Assembly: GCF_019469185.1 (NCBI RefSeq)
Contig: NZ_CP048264.1
Location: forward strand, 558,001-622,000
Direction of reading: 5' to 3'
Length of the DNA stretch: 64,000 nt
DNA from: Gilliamella sp. ESL0441
GTDB lineage: Bacteria; Pseudomonadota; Gammaproteobacteria; Enterobacterales; Orbaceae
Shown here piece after piece: positions 19,188-29,554 of this stretch. Each line of letters begins with the position of its first letter. The stretch's first letter is position 1. The translations under genes were made by a program, and so were the position numbers. Below the pieces are notes generated by a model, which saw only the letters and a list, made by a program, of their open reading frames with translations, was not told the origin of the DNA and did not search any database.

Positions 19188-20123
19188 ATGGAGTCTAAAC
19201 ATAAAGTTGGTTTAATTTTTGGTAAGTTTTATCCTCTACATAGTGGACATATATATTTAATTGAAAAAGCGATGAGTCAGGTCAATGAATTACATATTTT
19301 TCTTGGCTGTGAAGAATTACGTGATCAACAACTGTTTGACAAAAGCCATTTATCAAAACAACCCAAAGTCAGTGATCGATTCACATGGTTGAAAGAAACC
19401 TTCAAAGACCGTCATAATATTCATATTCATGTTTTAGATGAAGCTGGAATCCAATCTTATCCAAATGGCTGGAAAGATTGGAGTGATCGTGTCAAACTTA
19501 TTTTGAATGAATATAAAATTAAACCAACGGTTATATTTACCAGTGAACCTCAAGATGTAAAAAATCATGAGCTTTATTTCGGTTGCCCAGCAATAATTAT
19601 CGATGCTGATCGCAACTTTATGAAAATTAGTGCTACTCAAATACGCGAAAACCCCTATCAAAATTGGTCTTTTATTGCACAAGCTGCCAAGCCTTTTTTT
19701 GTCAAAAAAGTGGCGATTATTGGTCAAGGAATATTTAAAGAACTTCCAATACAACTCGCTAATATTTATAACACTCAATATGTATCAAATGGCTACATTA
19801 ATTATATTGAGCGAGAATTAACTAACTCACATAATAAGCGTTATTTAAGTGAGGCTGATTACCTTAAAATTGCAATGTTACATGTTGAACGCATATCGAG
19901 TGCTGAAGTACAGGCTAATAAATTACTGTTTGCTTCAATCGATTTTGATTCGTTAGCAGATTATTATCAACAAGTCTTTGATAAAGAGCATCAAGTTTTA
20001 AATGCCTTGAAAGAAAGTTATCATTTTGATTTGGTCATTCATGAAAAAGATTTTGACCCAAAACTTTCATCATTAGAATATTTTGAAACCGTATCTAATA
20101 TGGTTGAAAGGTTATTGATTTAG
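19188..20123 (+). CDS. NadR-like paralogue: nucleotidyltransferase domain plus degenerate kinase domain
   Basis: I take ATG 19188; an upstream in-frame TTG at 19176 lacks a better RBS. That gives 311 residues. Residues 1-170 align with the NMN adenylyltransferase domain of NadR: GKFYPLHSGH (12-21), YPNGWKDWSDRVK, SSEP-like TSEPQDV and ISATQIR (147-153). The helix-turn-helix of true NadR is absent. Residues 172-311 occupy the place of the ribosylnicotinamide kinase domain, but the P-loop GGESSGKST of the full NadR at 57.0 kb is replaced here by GQGIFKELP, so ATP binding there is unlikely. Possible roles are NMN adenylyltransferase alone, or a regulatory partner. Alone between yfiF and ubiE. 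Confidence 0.8.
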   Translation: MESKHKVGLIFGKFYPLHSGHIYLIEKAMSQVNELHIFLGCEELRDQQLFDKSHLSKQPKVSDRFTWLKETFKDRHNIHIHVLDEAGIQSYPNGWKDWSDRVKLILNEYKIKPTVIFTSEPQDVKNHELYFGCPAIIIDADRNFMKISATQIRENPYQNWSFIAQAAKPFFVKKVAIIGQGIFKELPIQLANIYNTQYVSNGYINYIERELTNSHNKRYLSEADYLKIAMLHVERISSAEVQANKLLFASIDFDSLADYYQQVFDKEHQVLNALKESYHFDLVIHEKDFDPKLSSLEYFETVSNMVERLLI

Positions 20124-20184
20124 TTCATCACATTTATTCTGGCTTATGTTAAAATAACCTAAATCTTTGTGATGGGTAAATTTT

Positions 20185-20961
20185 ATGTCTCAATCTTCTG
20201 ACAAACAAAATAACGATAATCAAGAAAAAATAGATTTTGGTTTTACGCAAGTTTTAAAACAAGATAAAGTTAAACGTGTTGCAGATGTTTTTCATTCTGT
20301 TGCTGACAAATATGATGTGATGAATGATCTGATGTCATTTGGAATTCATCGTATTTGGAAAAAAATTACCATTGAATATAGCAGTGTACGCAAAGGTCAA
20401 AAGGTTTTAGATCTTGCCGGTGGTACTGGAGATTTAACCGCTAAATTTTCCCAATTAGTTGGCGATGATGGCTTGGTAGTGCTTGCTGATATCAATGAAT
20501 CCATGTTAAAAGTTGGGCGAGAAAAGCTTCGAGACAAAGGATTATTTAAAAATATTGAATATGTGCAAGCTAACGCTGAAGAGTTACCTTTCGCGGACAA
20601 TTTTTTTGACTGTATTACCATTTCTTTTGGTCTACGCAATGTGACTGACAAAAATAAAGCGTTACAATCCATGTGGCGAGTATTAAAACCTGGTGGTCGT
20701 TTATTAATTCTTGAATTTTCCAAACCGCAATACCCAATTTTAAATAAAGCTTATGATCTTTATTCATTTACTATGTTACCGTTAATGGGCAAAGTTATTG
20801 CGAATGATGCTGACAGTTACCGTTATTTAGCCGAATCAATTCGGATGCATCCTGATCAAAAAACATTGAAAAAAATGATGGAAGATGCAGGATTTGTAGA
20901 TGTCAAATATCACAACATGACAGGTGGTATTGTGGCGTTACATACTGGTTTTAAATTTTAA
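20185..20961 (+). CDS. ubiE: Ubiquinone/menaquinone C-methyltransferase
   Basis: 258 residues. Class I SAM methyltransferase with motif [13 protein letters not shown], the UbiE signature [31 protein letters not shown], and a C-terminal [16 protein letters not shown] identical in form to E. coli UbiE. It methylates the ring of demethylmenaquinol and the ubiquinone precursor at the membrane surface. First gene of a ubiE-ubiB-tatABC run; ubiJ, which sits between ubiE and ubiB in E. coli, is missing. Confidence 0.97.
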   Translation: MSQSSDKQNNDNQEKIDFGFTQVLKQDKVKRVADVFHSVADKYDVMNDLMSFGIHRIWKKITIEYSSVRKGQKVLDLAGGTGDLTAKFSQLVGDDGLVVLADINESMLKVGREKLRDKGLFKNIEYVQANAEELPFADNFFDCITISFGLRNVTDKNKALQSMWRVLKPGGRLLILEFSKPQYPILNKAYDLYSFTMLPLMGKVIANDADSYRYLAESIRMHPDQKTLKKMMEDAGFVDVKYHNMTGGIVALHTGFKF

Positions 20962-20974
20962 GCGATGAAATCTA

Positions 20975-22516
20975 ATGACATTTTTCAGACTCTATAAAAT
21001 ATTAACCGTTTTTCGTGCATATCAATTAAATGAATTATTGCCAACAAACCGATTTTCAAAGTGGTTACCAATTTTGATATCATGCTTATTTTGGATAAGA
21101 CCAAAAGCAAAACATGAAGAAATTGGTGAGCGATTACGTCAAGCATTACAAGAGCTTGGACCCGTCTGGATAAAGTTTGGTCAAATGATTTCAACCCGTC
21201 GAGATGTGCTTTCAAAAGATATTGCAGACAGTTTAGCCAAATTACAAGACCAAGTAGATCCTTTTGACGGTAAAGTGGCAAAACAATTAATTGAAAAAGC
21301 CCTAGGTCAGCCAATCGATCATTATTTTTCAAATTTTGATGAGCAGCCATTGGCATCGGCATCGATTGCACAAGTTCATACAGCCATATTAAAACGTAGC
21401 CAAGCTGAAATTGTCATTAAAGTATTGCGTCCTAACATTATACCAGTCATAAAAGCGGACATTGCTTTAATGTATTGGCTTGCCAAACAGTTTACTAAAC
21501 GCATTAAGTTCGGCGCAAAGTTACGAGCAATTGAAATTGTACGTGACTATGAACTTACCTTAATGAAAGAGTTAGATTTACAACAAGAAGCTTATAATAC
21601 CATTCGGTTACGTGACAATTTTATTAATAGCAACATATTATATATACCTTACATTTATCAAGAGTTTTGTCGAGAAAATGTCTTAGTTGAAGAGCGCATT
21701 AAAGGTGTGCCAATTGGGGATATTCAGACACTCAAAAAACATAACATTGATATGAAGCTACTTGCTGAACGAGGGGTTCAAGCTTTCTTTACACAGGTTT
21801 TCAAAGATAATTTTTTCCATGCTGATATGCATCCAGGTAATATCTTTGTTGACATTACCGAGCCGAAAAATCCCCGTTATATCGGAATTGATTGCGCTAT
21901 TATTGGTATGTTAACGGAAGATGACCAGCACTATCTTGCTGAGAATTTTCTAGCCTTTTTTAATCAAGATTATCGCAAAATTGCCGAAACCTACATTGCA
22001 TCGGGTTGGGTTCCTGAATCTACCGATCCAATTGCTTTTGAAATGGCTATGCGCAACGTATGCGAACCTGCTTTTGCAAAACCGTTGGCTGAAATTTCAT
22101 TCTCACAAATTTTACTAAAATTATTTGATGTTGCTAGAAGATTTGAAATGGAGATTCAACCACAATTAATCTTGCTGCAAAAAACGTTATTTTATATTGA
22201 AGGTTTAGGACGTCAACTTTATCCGGAACTCGATTTATGGCAAACCGCTAAACCATTTTTAGAAAAATGGTATGAAGATAAATATAGTGCTAAAAAAATT
22301 ATCCAACAAGCATGGACTTCATTACCGCAATGGCGAACGCTTTTGCCCGAGCTGCCTGCAAAACTTAATGATTATGCACGTATAACAAAGCAGATGAATC
22401 ATCAAATTAAACAGATTAATCACGAACTAACGTGTCGAAAAAAACGCGAACGAATTTTATACAGCTTAATAGGGATACTTAGTGCATTATTTACGTATAT
22501 GCTGATTTTTCATTAG
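20975..22516 (+). CDS. ubiB: Ubiquinone biosynthesis ATPase/kinase-like protein UbiB
   Basis: 513 residues, about 30 shorter than E. coli UbiB because one of the C-terminal hydrophobic segments is missing; a single one remains (LIGILSALFTYMLIFH). The ADCK-family KxGQ motif is present as WIKFGQMISTRRD, the Ala-rich loop as PLASASIAQVHTA, and the catalytic loop as FFHADMHPGNIFVD with IGIDCAIIG as the metal-binding segment. Family members are membrane-associated ATPases that help extract lipid-soluble ubiquinone precursors. 13 bases after ubiE. Confidence 0.95.
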   Translation: MTFFRLYKILTVFRAYQLNELLPTNRFSKWLPILISCLFWIRPKAKHEEIGERLRQALQELGPVWIKFGQMISTRRDVLSKDIADSLAKLQDQVDPFDGKVAKQLIEKALGQPIDHYFSNFDEQPLASASIAQVHTAILKRSQAEIVIKVLRPNIIPVIKADIALMYWLAKQFTKRIKFGAKLRAIEIVRDYELTLMKELDLQQEAYNTIRLRDNFINSNILYIPYIYQEFCRENVLVEERIKGVPIGDIQTLKKHNIDMKLLAERGVQAFFTQVFKDNFFHADMHPGNIFVDITEPKNPRYIGIDCAIIGMLTEDDQHYLAENFLAFFNQDYRKIAETYIASGWVPESTDPIAFEMAMRNVCEPAFAKPLAEISFSQILLKLFDVARRFEMEIQPQLILLQKTLFYIEGLGRQLYPELDLWQTAKPFLEKWYEDKYSAKKIIQQAWTSLPQWRTLLPELPAKLNDYARITKQMNHQIKQINHELTCRKKRERILYSLIGILSALFTYMLIFH

Positions 22517-22585
22517 ATCAGGTATTTGGGAATCTTATTATTTAAGTGTATAATCAAATCACAAATGACGTCGGAGATAATTATC

Positions 22586-22804
22586 ATGATGCCAAGCTTG
22601 CCTCAATTACTCATACTAATCGCAGTTGTTGTATTACTGTTTGGAACAAAAAAGTTACGCTCATTGGGTTCGGATCTTGGTGCCTCAATCAAAGGCTTTA
22701 AAAAAGCGATGAATGATGATGATAACAAAACATCCTCAGAACAACCCGATAAAGTTGAAAATTTCGATTCATCTAACGATGAACAAACGACTAAAAAAGA
22801 GTAG
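22586..22804 (+). CDS. tatA: Twin-arginine translocase subunit TatA
   Basis: 72 residues from the ATG at 22586, which has GGAG 9 bases upstream; longer in-frame starts would add a non-conserved hydrophilic leader. One N-terminal membrane helix ([20 protein letters not shown]), a hinge, the amphipathic [15 protein letters not shown] helix, and an acidic tail. TatA oligomers form the translocation path for folded proteins. The FGTKK and SIKGFKKAM motifs are those of TatA/E rather than TatB. Confidence 0.94.
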   Translation: MMPSLPQLLILIAVVVLLFGTKKLRSLGSDLGASIKGFKKAMNDDDNKTSSEQPDKVENFDSSNDEQTTKKE

Positions 22805-22807
22805 GTT

Positions 22808-23146
22808 GTGTTTGATATCAGCTTTGGTCAATTATTATTAGTATTAATTATTGGACTGGTGGTATTAGGGCCAGAGCGTTTGCCTATCGCAATTAAAACA
22901 GTAGCAGGTTGGATTAAAGTATTACGACGAATGTCGGCAACCGTTCAACTTGAACTAAATAAAGAGCTTAAACTACAAGAGTTACAAGATAGTTTAAAAA
23001 AAGCAGAACAAAGTGGTTTAAAAAACTTAACACCTGAAATTCAAGAATCGATTGATGACTTAAAACGTGTAACGGAATCGTTACAAAAAGAGATAGATTC
23101 TGCAACCCTAACTGATATTGAATACCCAAATAAAGACAAATCATGA
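22808..23146 (+). CDS. tatB: Twin-arginine translocase subunit TatB
   Basis: 112 residues, GTG start, shorter than E. coli TatB (171) because the unconserved tail is reduced. N-terminus [30 protein letters not shown] is the TatB helix with its GPERLP hinge, followed by a long amphipathic and charged helix. With TatC it forms the signal-peptide receptor. The last bases overlap the tatC start (ATGA), so translation is coupled. Confidence 0.94.
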   Translation: MFDISFGQLLLVLIIGLVVLGPERLPIAIKTVAGWIKVLRRMSATVQLELNKELKLQELQDSLKKAEQSGLKNLTPEIQESIDDLKRVTESLQKEIDSATLTDIEYPNKDKS

Positions 23147-23889
23147 CTGACGACGCATCTCAACCTTTAATTGGACATCTTGTTGAACTCAGAACACGAC
23201 TTTTACGTTGTATTATTTGCATTTTATTAGTTTTAACCTGTCTTCTCTATTTTTCAAATGATATTTATCACATCATTGCTAATCCTTTAATTAGTCAATT
23301 ACCTACGGGTAGTAGCATGATTGCAACTGATATTGCTGCTCCTTTTTTTACACCAATTAAATTAACGGCAGTAGTGGCGATTTTTATCTCAATTCCTTAT
23401 GTGCTTTATCAAGTATGGGGATTTGTTGCACCTGCGTTATATCAACATGAAAAACGTTTAGTTATTCCCCTTATTATATCGAGCACATTACTATTTTATA
23501 TTGGTATTGCATTTGCTTATTTTGTAGTATTCCCTCTCGCATTTTATTTTTTCATCCACACCGCACCGGTTGATGTGGCAATCAATACCGATATCACAAA
23601 ATATCTAGATTTTGTCATGACTTTATTTGTGGTATTTGGATTCGCTTTTGAAGTTCCTGTCGCCATCATATTACTCTGTTGGACAGGCATCACCACACCC
23701 AAAAGTTTACAAAAGAAACGTCCCTATATAATTGTAGCAGTGTTCGCTGTTGCTATGTTTGTCACACCGCCAGATGTGTTTTCACAAATATTATTAGCTA
23801 TACCAATTTGTTTGCTATTTGAAATTGGAACTTTTTTTGCTCGTTTTTATCAACCTCGTAAAAAAGAGGAAGATGATAATGAGGTTTAG
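23143..23889 (+). CDS. tatC: Twin-arginine translocase subunit TatC
   Basis: 248 residues, six membrane segments. Conserved N-terminal [17 protein letters not shown], the cytoplasmic/periplasmic motifs [30 protein letters not shown] and the final [10 protein letters not shown]. TatC recognises the twin-arginine motif of folded substrates. Overlaps tatB by four bases. tatD, often next in enterics, is not in this cluster. Confidence 0.96.
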   Translation: MTDDASQPLIGHLVELRTRLLRCIICILLVLTCLLYFSNDIYHIIANPLISQLPTGSSMIATDIAAPFFTPIKLTAVVAIFISIPYVLYQVWGFVAPALYQHEKRLVIPLIISSTLLFYIGIAFAYFVVFPLAFYFFIHTAPVDVAINTDITKYLDFVMTLFVVFGFAFEVPVAIILLCWTGITTPKSLQKKRPYIIVAVFAVAMFVTPPDVFSQILLAIPICLLFEIGTFFARFYQPRKKEEDDNEV

Positions 23890-23943
23890 CAGCACTAGTT
23901 ACAAACAATAATTTTAATGACAAGTAAAGGATAACTCTTCATA

Positions 23944-25368
23944 ATGAAAATATCATTACCTGATTTCAATCAAGCCCATGTTTTAGTCATTGGTGATATT
24001 ATGTTAGATCGCTATTGGTATGGTGGTACCAATCGGATATCACCTGAAGCTCCTGTACCAGTAGTAAAAATTGATTCTCTTGAAGAACGACCTGGTGGGG
24101 CAGCTAATGTTGCTATGAATATTACTTCACTTTGTGGCAATGCAAGATTGATTGGTCTGACTGGTATTGATGAACCCGCTAAGATTCTTGATGAACAATT
24201 AACCAAACATCAGGTACATTGCGATTTTGTTACGGTTTCAACCCATCCAACTATTACAAAACTAAGAGTTCTATCTCGTAATCAGCAATTGATTCGAATT
24301 GATTTTGAAGAAGCATTTACTGATGTGGATAGTGCTTCTATGCTAGACCGTATAAAAACTGCTCTGCCAAATTATAAAGTCATGGTGCTTTCTGATTACG
24401 CTAAAGGTGCATTATCTTCTGTTCAATCAATGATTAAGCTTGCTAATCAAGCAAATGTACCTATTTTAGTTGATCCCAAAGGTACTGATTTTGAACGCTA
24501 TCGTGGGGCTACGTTATTAACGCCGAATATGTCAGAATTTGAAGCAGTTGTTGGTGTTTGTCAATCAGAAGAAGAAATTGTAGAAAAAGGTTATCAACTT
24601 ATTAAGCAATTTGATCTAAAAGCATTATTAGTGACTAGAAGTGAAAAAGGTATGACCTTATTACAATTAGATAAACCTATTTATCATTTACCGACTCTAG
24701 CTAAAGAAGTATTTGATGTCACTGGTGCTGGTGATACAGTGATTGCCACTCTTGCCGCATCTCTTGCTGCTGGAAAATCTTTAGAAGAAAGTTGCTACTT
24801 AGCTAATACAGCAGCTGGCATTGTTGTTGGTAAACTAGGTACTTCAACTGTTTCACAAGTTGAGCTAAGTAATGCTATACATGCGCGAGTAGATGATGGA
24901 TTTGGTGTGATGACTGAAGCAGAATTAGAAGAAGAAGTTAGAAAAGCTCGCACACGTGGAGAGAAAATTGTTATGACCAATGGTTGCTTCGATATTTTGC
25001 ATGCAGGGCATGTTTCTTATCTTGCTAATGCTAGAAAATTAGGTGACCGTTTAATCGTTGCAGTAAATAGTGATGCTTCGGTAAAAAAATTAAAAGGTGA
25101 TTCAAGACCAATAAATCCTCTCCTGCAAAGAATGATTGTTTTAGGCGCATTAAATTCTGTTGATTGGGTTGTACCATTTGAGGAAGACACCCCTAAACGT
25201 TTGATTGCCAAAATTTTACCGGATGTTCTAGTAAAAGGCGGGGATTATAAGCCCGAAAATATAGCCGGCGCTAAAGAGGTTTTAGATGCTGGTGGGATAG
25301 TTGAAGTACTTAATTTTGAAGATGGTTGTTCAACTACCAATATTATTAACACGATAAAAAATAAATAG
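23944..25368 (+). CDS. hldE: Bifunctional heptose-7-phosphate kinase / heptose-1-phosphate adenylyltransferase
   Basis: 474 residues, as in E. coli HldE (477). Residues 1-315 are a PfkB-type kinase: [33 protein letters not shown], and the catalytic DVTGAGDT. Residues from about 340 form the nucleotidyltransferase with [16 protein letters not shown] and [12 protein letters not shown]. It phosphorylates heptose 7-phosphate and adenylylates heptose 1-phosphate, giving ADP-heptose for the LPS core; gmhA at 16.1 kb supplies the substrate. Single gene ending at a strong terminator. Confidence 0.96.
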   Translation: MKISLPDFNQAHVLVIGDIMLDRYWYGGTNRISPEAPVPVVKIDSLEERPGGAANVAMNITSLCGNARLIGLTGIDEPAKILDEQLTKHQVHCDFVTVSTHPTITKLRVLSRNQQLIRIDFEEAFTDVDSASMLDRIKTALPNYKVMVLSDYAKGALSSVQSMIKLANQANVPILVDPKGTDFERYRGATLLTPNMSEFEAVVGVCQSEEEIVEKGYQLIKQFDLKALLVTRSEKGMTLLQLDKPIYHLPTLAKEVFDVTGAGDTVIATLAASLAAGKSLEESCYLANTAAGIVVGKLGTSTVSQVELSNAIHARVDDGFGVMTEAELEEEVRKARTRGEKIVMTNGCFDILHAGHVSYLANARKLGDRLIVAVNSDASVKKLKGDSRPINPLLQRMIVLGALNSVDWVVPFEEDTPKRLIAKILPDVLVKGGDYKPENIAGAKEVLDAGGIVEVLNFEDGCSTTNIINTIKNK

Positions 25369-25384
25369 TAAGAGAGTATTTAGA

Positions 25385-25412
25385 AAAGGCTACTATATTA
25401 AGTAGCCTTTTT
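25385..25412 (+). terminator. Rho-independent terminator of hldE
   Basis: AAAGGCTACT (25385-25394) pairs perfectly with AGTAGCCTTT (25401-25410) around ATATTA; the T run continues to 25412. Confidence 0.88.
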
Positions 25413-25529
25413 AATTTTAATCAATATAATTTTTTAATATATAGACAAATTCTCTGCATTATTAAATTTACAATTAATTGTATTTATTATAATATTTCTT
25501 AAAATTATAAAATTTTGTTAAGGAAATCT

Positions 25530-26009
25530 ATGAAAAGAAATATTGTAGTAATTGCAATCATGTCAACACTGATAACTGGTTGTAGTGTATCATTTAAAAA
25601 TCCCTCTGCTAATATTGAACCCATTTCGAATATTTCTGAATTAAATAATGTGTGTATTTATCAAGATGTCAGTACGATAAGTTCTTATGACAAAGCAGGT
25701 GAAATCATTTCTAATAAACTTAATACATTAAATATTAGTAATAAATTGGTAAATAAAGAAAATTTAAATGATTGCACATATACACTAAGCTATACCATAT
25801 TAAAAGCGATTAATATACCGACTTATTTATCATATATGTATGTCGATGTTTTAAATACGAACGAAGAACGAGTTGGTTCAATAAAATACAATAATCGTTC
25901 TAATGGTAGCTTGTTTACTCTCTCTTCGGCAAGTTTTACTGATACTGACGAAAAAATTAATGAATTTTTAGATAAACTGTTAAGTGTCAATTTAGATAAG
26001 GATAATTAA
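25530..26009 (+). CDS. Small predicted lipoprotein (first of a pair)
   Basis: 159 residues from the ATG at 25530, which has AAGGAAA five bases upstream. The N-terminus MKRNIVVIAIMSTLITGC is a lipoprotein signal peptide with lipobox LITGC (Cys18). The mature part is about 140 residues with no recognised catalytic motif; it includes one more Cys pair (C at NNVCIY and NDCTYT) that could form a periplasmic disulfide. It recalls the Sbal_3080-type short lipoproteins, but I cannot assign it firmly. The stop overlaps the start of the next lipoprotein by one base, so the pair is co-translated. Confidence 0.7.
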   Translation: MKRNIVVIAIMSTLITGCSVSFKNPSANIEPISNISELNNVCIYQDVSTISSYDKAGEIISNKLNTLNISNKLVNKENLNDCTYTLSYTILKAINIPTYLSYMYVDVLNTNEERVGSIKYNNRSNGSLFTLSSASFTDTDEKINEFLDKLLSVNLDKDN

Positions 26010-26494
26010 TGATTAATAAACTAACTTCTATATTAATTTTAATGCTTTTAGTGGGATGTAGTACTTCTAAATCTGAATACATTTATACAGCTAAAAATAA
26101 TGATCCTCATTTAGAATTTTCATCTGATTTTGGCAATAAAACTAAACCACCGGTTCACTTTAGTTTAAATATTATCGACCCTGATTCTAATAAATGTGAA
26201 GATTTCAAAGAAATTGGTTATTATTATCCTGAATCTAGTATTTTTATTTTTGCTGAAGCCAATCCAGAACTAAGCGCTAAAGTACCAGCAAATAAATATG
26301 TTTCGATTGAAAGTCATTATAATATTGGAAATGCTGAATATTGTTATGCAGAAACCTTACAGTTTTTAGCTGAAGAAGCAAAAAATTATAACGTGATTTT
26401 TAAAATGAAGAATGATATATGTAATTTAGAAATAATCGATAATGAAAATCTAAAACCTGTTCGTGTTAAACCAAAAAGACAGTGCATTAGATAA
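26009..26494 (+). CDS. Small predicted lipoprotein (second of a pair)
   Basis: 161 residues. MINKLTSILILMLLVGC is a lipoprotein signal with lipobox LLVGC (Cys17). Several further cysteines (NKCEDFK, AEYCYAE, DICNLE, RQCIR) suggest disulfides in the periplasm. No family recognised. It begins on the TAATG overlap with the previous lipoprotein and ends ahead of a hairpin terminator, so the two form a self-contained bicistronic unit of envelope proteins of unknown role. Confidence 0.7.
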   Translation: MINKLTSILILMLLVGCSTSKSEYIYTAKNNDPHLEFSSDFGNKTKPPVHFSLNIIDPDSNKCEDFKEIGYYYPESSIFIFAEANPELSAKVPANKYVSIESHYNIGNAEYCYAETLQFLAEEAKNYNVIFKMKNDICNLEIIDNENLKPVRVKPKRQCIR

Positions 26495-26514
26495 TATTAA
26501 ATTAAAATATAGAT

Positions 26515-26555
26515 AAAATCAGCCATATTTTTTGAATAATTATGTGCTGATTTTT
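26515..26555 (+). terminator. Terminator of the lipoprotein pair
   Basis: AAAATCAGC (26515-26523) pairs with GCTGATTTT (26546-26554), extended inward by CATA/TATG with one bulged base, then T's. Confidence 0.65.
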
Positions 26556-26780
26556 GTCCTATCAAATAAAAGTGTTATACAGCACATTTTCTTTATCTTA
26601 TTTTTTAATTGATCAATTTGATGGTTACACAACCATTATTTTGAGTAAATTAAAATGTTTCGTATAATCAATTTTAATAGTTAATAACTATTATTAAATT
26701 TTAAAATAAATACTTTTTTTATTATTCACTTTATGCAAAGCTAGTAATTAAATTAAGGCAATTAGTATAAAGGATATTGA

Positions 26781-28133
26781 ATGATTAAACATTATGATTA
26801 TATCGCTATCGGTGGGGGTAGTGGTGGTATTGCATCGGTAAACCGAGCGGCTTCATATGGGAAAAAATGCGCACTCATTGAAGCAAAATCTTTAGGTGGT
26901 ACTTGCGTTAACGTGGGGTGTGTGCCAAAAAAAATCATGTGGTACGGTGCTCAAATTGCTGAAGCAATCAATCATTATGGTCCTGATTATGGATTCGATA
27001 CGACTATTAATCAATTTAATTGGGATAAACTACTGGCTAGCCGCAACGCTTATATCGACCGAATACATCAGTCTTATGACCGTGTATTAACTAATAATAA
27101 AGTTGATGTCATTCATGGTTATGCCAAATTTGTTGATCCTCATACTATTGAAGTTAATGGTGAACAATTTACAGCAGATCATATTTTAATTGCTGTCGGT
27201 GGAAAACCAAGCATTCCTAATATTCCCGGTGCTGAACATGGTATTACATCTGATGGTTTTTTTGCTCTACAAGCATTACCTAAACGTGTTGCTGTTGTGG
27301 GAGCAGGTTACATTGCTTGTGAGATAGCCAGCGTATTACATTCATTAGGTGCTCAGACTCATCAATTTATTCGCCAAGCGACGCCGTTACGCAGTTTTGA
27401 TCCACTTATCATTGAAACATTAATGGAAGTTATTGCCAGCGAAGGTCAACAACTACACACTTTTGCGATACCGAAATCAGTGACTAAAAATAGTGATAAC
27501 TCGTTAACATTAACTCTTGAAAATGGTGAAAGTTATACTGTTGATTGTGTAATTTGGGCAATTGGTCGTGAACCTGCTACACAAAATATGAACTTACAAG
27601 CGGCTGGTATCAAGGTTAACGATAACGGATTTGTTGTTGTAGACAAGTACCAAAATACAAATGTTGCCGGTATTTATTCTGTTGGGGATGATACAGGCGC
27701 AACAGCCTTAACCCCTGTTGCTGTAGCAGCAGGTCGTCGCTTATCTGAACGGTTGTTTAATAATAAACCTGATGAACATTTAGATTATCACAATATTCCA
27801 ACTGTTGTGTTTACGCATCCAGCAATTGGTACCGTAGGATTAACAGAACCCGAAGCGATTTTACAATATGGACAAGAAAACGTTAAAGTTTATAAATCAA
27901 CTTTTACCGCTATGTATACTGCTGTGACTCAACATCGTCAACCTTGTCGAATGAAATTAGTCTGTGTTGGGGAGGAAGAAAAGATTATCGGCATTCATGG
28001 TATTGGATATGGTATGGATGAAATATTACAAGGTTTTGCGGTAGCACTCAAAATGGGCGCAACCAAAAAAGACTTTGATAATACCATAGCCATTCATCCA
28101 ACCGCCGCTGAGGAATTTGTCACAATGCGTTAA
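26781..28133 (+). CDS. gor: Glutathione reductase
   Basis: 450 residues, as in E. coli Gor. FAD-binding GGGSGGIAS at 11-19, redox-active disulfide [13 protein letters not shown] (Cys42/Cys47), NADPH-domain [18 protein letters not shown] with the downstream [10 protein letters not shown] that confers NADPH preference, and the C-terminal [12 protein letters not shown] carrying the catalytic His-Glu. It reduces glutathione disulfide in the cytoplasm. Single gene, convergent with an MFS transporter across a bidirectional terminator. Confidence 0.96.
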   Translation: MIKHYDYIAIGGGSGGIASVNRAASYGKKCALIEAKSLGGTCVNVGCVPKKIMWYGAQIAEAINHYGPDYGFDTTINQFNWDKLLASRNAYIDRIHQSYDRVLTNNKVDVIHGYAKFVDPHTIEVNGEQFTADHILIAVGGKPSIPNIPGAEHGITSDGFFALQALPKRVAVVGAGYIACEIASVLHSLGAQTHQFIRQATPLRSFDPLIIETLMEVIASEGQQLHTFAIPKSVTKNSDNSLTLTLENGESYTVDCVIWAIGREPATQNMNLQAAGIKVNDNGFVVVDKYQNTNVAGIYSVGDDTGATALTPVAVAAGRRLSERLFNNKPDEHLDYHNIPTVVFTHPAIGTVGLTEPEAILQYGQENVKVYKSTFTAMYTAVTQHRQPCRMKLVCVGEEEKIIGIHGIGYGMDEILQGFAVALKMGATKKDFDNTIAIHPTAAEEFVTMR

Positions 28134-28164
28134 TTGTTGGTCTGTTTGTATTTAAAATAGAATA

Positions 28165-28191
28165 AAAAAGCAGGATATGCCCTGCTTTTTT
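28165..28191. terminator. Bidirectional terminator between gor and the MHS transporter
   Basis: AAAAAGCAGG (28165-28174) pairs with CCTGCTTTTT (28181-28190) around ATATGC. A and T runs on both sides serve both convergent genes. Confidence 0.88.
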
Positions 28192-28201
28192 ATTGATATT
28201 T

Positions 28202-29554
28202 TTATTTAATATTGGATTTATTGGACCAACCATTTTTTGCTAATGGATAGAAACCCACCGCAACAGCAATTAGCGCAACAAACGAGATATAAATACCTGC
28301 ACCAAGATAACTATATTGACCTAGTAAATGGTCGGGGCTTAAAAGATAAATAGTTAAAGTCGGTGTAATTGCACTAAATAACGCGTAGGCTAAATTATAA
28401 GAAAACGATAACCCTGAATAACGAATCGCAGGTGGAAATGTCCTTGTTCCAATGATTGGTGTCATGGCGATAGCGCCAATAAATAAACCAAATATTGCCC
28501 AAGTTAAATATAATTGAGTAAGTGAAATAGTTGATGATAAATTACTATAAAAATAGATACTTGTTATTGCCAAACCACCCCAAGTTATAATCACTGTTTT
28601 TGTTGTACCCAGTTTGTCTTCTAACCAACCAGAAATAACACAACCGATAGTTAAGGTTAATGCTGCAATACAACCACCAATTCGCCAATCCAGATTAGCA
28701 AAATGATACATCCCACCAACAATACGACCAGGTGTTATTAAAATACCCACCATAATTGCAGTTGATAATGACCAAGTTAACAGAGCTACTACCAAACAAG
28801 CTGTTTTATGTTTTTTTAGAACAGTAATGACAGGAATATTTTTTTCAATCGCTTTACGGGCAGCGAGTTCTTTAAAAATAGGTGTTTCAGATAAAAATCG
28901 ACGTAAATAAACTGAAATTACACCAAAAATACCGCCAACAATAAAAGGGATCCGCCAAGCATAATCTAAAATATTTTGTTGACTAAAACAGAGGTCAATA
29001 ATAATGGTCACAATGAAACCAAGTAAAATACCCCCAGTAATGCCCGAAGTTAAGGTACCAACACCAAAGCCATAACGTTGTTTTGGCACGTGTTCAGCAA
29101 TAAAAACCCAAGCGCCTGGCATTTCACCGCCAATGGCTGCTCCTTGTAACATACGCATCACTAATAATAACAGCGGTGCAAAAATCCCAATGGTTTCGTA
29201 GGTGGGTAAAATACCGATAATAAACGTCGGTAAAGCCATCATTGCCACGCTGAGTGTGAACATTTTTTTTCGTCCAACTTTATCCCCAAAGTGAGCCATG
29301 ATGATACCGCCAACAGGGCGAACCAAGTAACCAGCAGCAAAAATTCCCCATGCAAAAAGGTCTAAAGTTAAAGGTGATAATGTATGGGGTAAAAAAAGAG
29401 GTTTAACAATAGTGTCAATATACAGGGCATAAATAACAAAATCATAAAATTCTAATGTTCCACCCAAAGAAGACAAAACTAATGTTTTTAAATCTTTATT
29501 ATTTAATGGTCTGGCAGTAGGTTGCCATTCTGCGTTAATTTCAGATTGACTCAT
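28202..29554 (-). CDS. MFS transporter of the metabolite:H+ symporter (MHS) type
   Basis: 450 residues with about twelve membrane segments. The N-terminal SSLGGTLEFYDFVIYALY and AHFGDKVGRKKMF (MFS motif A) plus MRMLQGAAIGGEMPGAWVFIAEH are characteristic of the MHS subfamily that includes ProP, KgtP, ShiA and CitA. Substrate not determinable: an organic acid, proline/betaine or shikimate-like compound would all fit. Monocistronic and leftward; upstream lies a 630-base region with recombinase debris. Confidence 0.85.
   Translation of the reverse strand: MSQSEINAEWQPTARPLNNKDLKTLVLSSLGGTLEFYDFVIYALYIDTIVKPLFLPHTLSPLTLDLFAWGIFAAGYLVRPVGGIIMAHFGDKVGRKKMFTLSVAMMALPTFIIGILPTYETIGIFAPLLLLVMRMLQGAAIGGEMPGAWVFIAEHVPKQRYGFGVGTLTSGITGGILLGFIVTIIIDLCFSQQNILDYAWRIPFIVGGIFGVISVYLRRFLSETPIFKELAARKAIEKNIPVITVLKKHKTACLVVALLTWSLSTAIMVGILITPGRIVGGMYHFANLDWRIGGCIAALTLTIGCVISGWLEDKLGTTKTVIITWGGLAITSIYFYSNLSSTISLTQLYLTWAIFGLFIGAIAMTPIIGTRTFPPAIRYSGLSFSYNLAYALFSAITPTLTIYLLSPDHLLGQYSYLGAGIYISFVALIAVAVGFYPLAKNGWSNKSNIK

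Noticed and set aside
22526..22585. Longer N-terminus for TatA
   Set aside because: The added residues are not part of any TatA, and the GGAG site points to ATG 22586.
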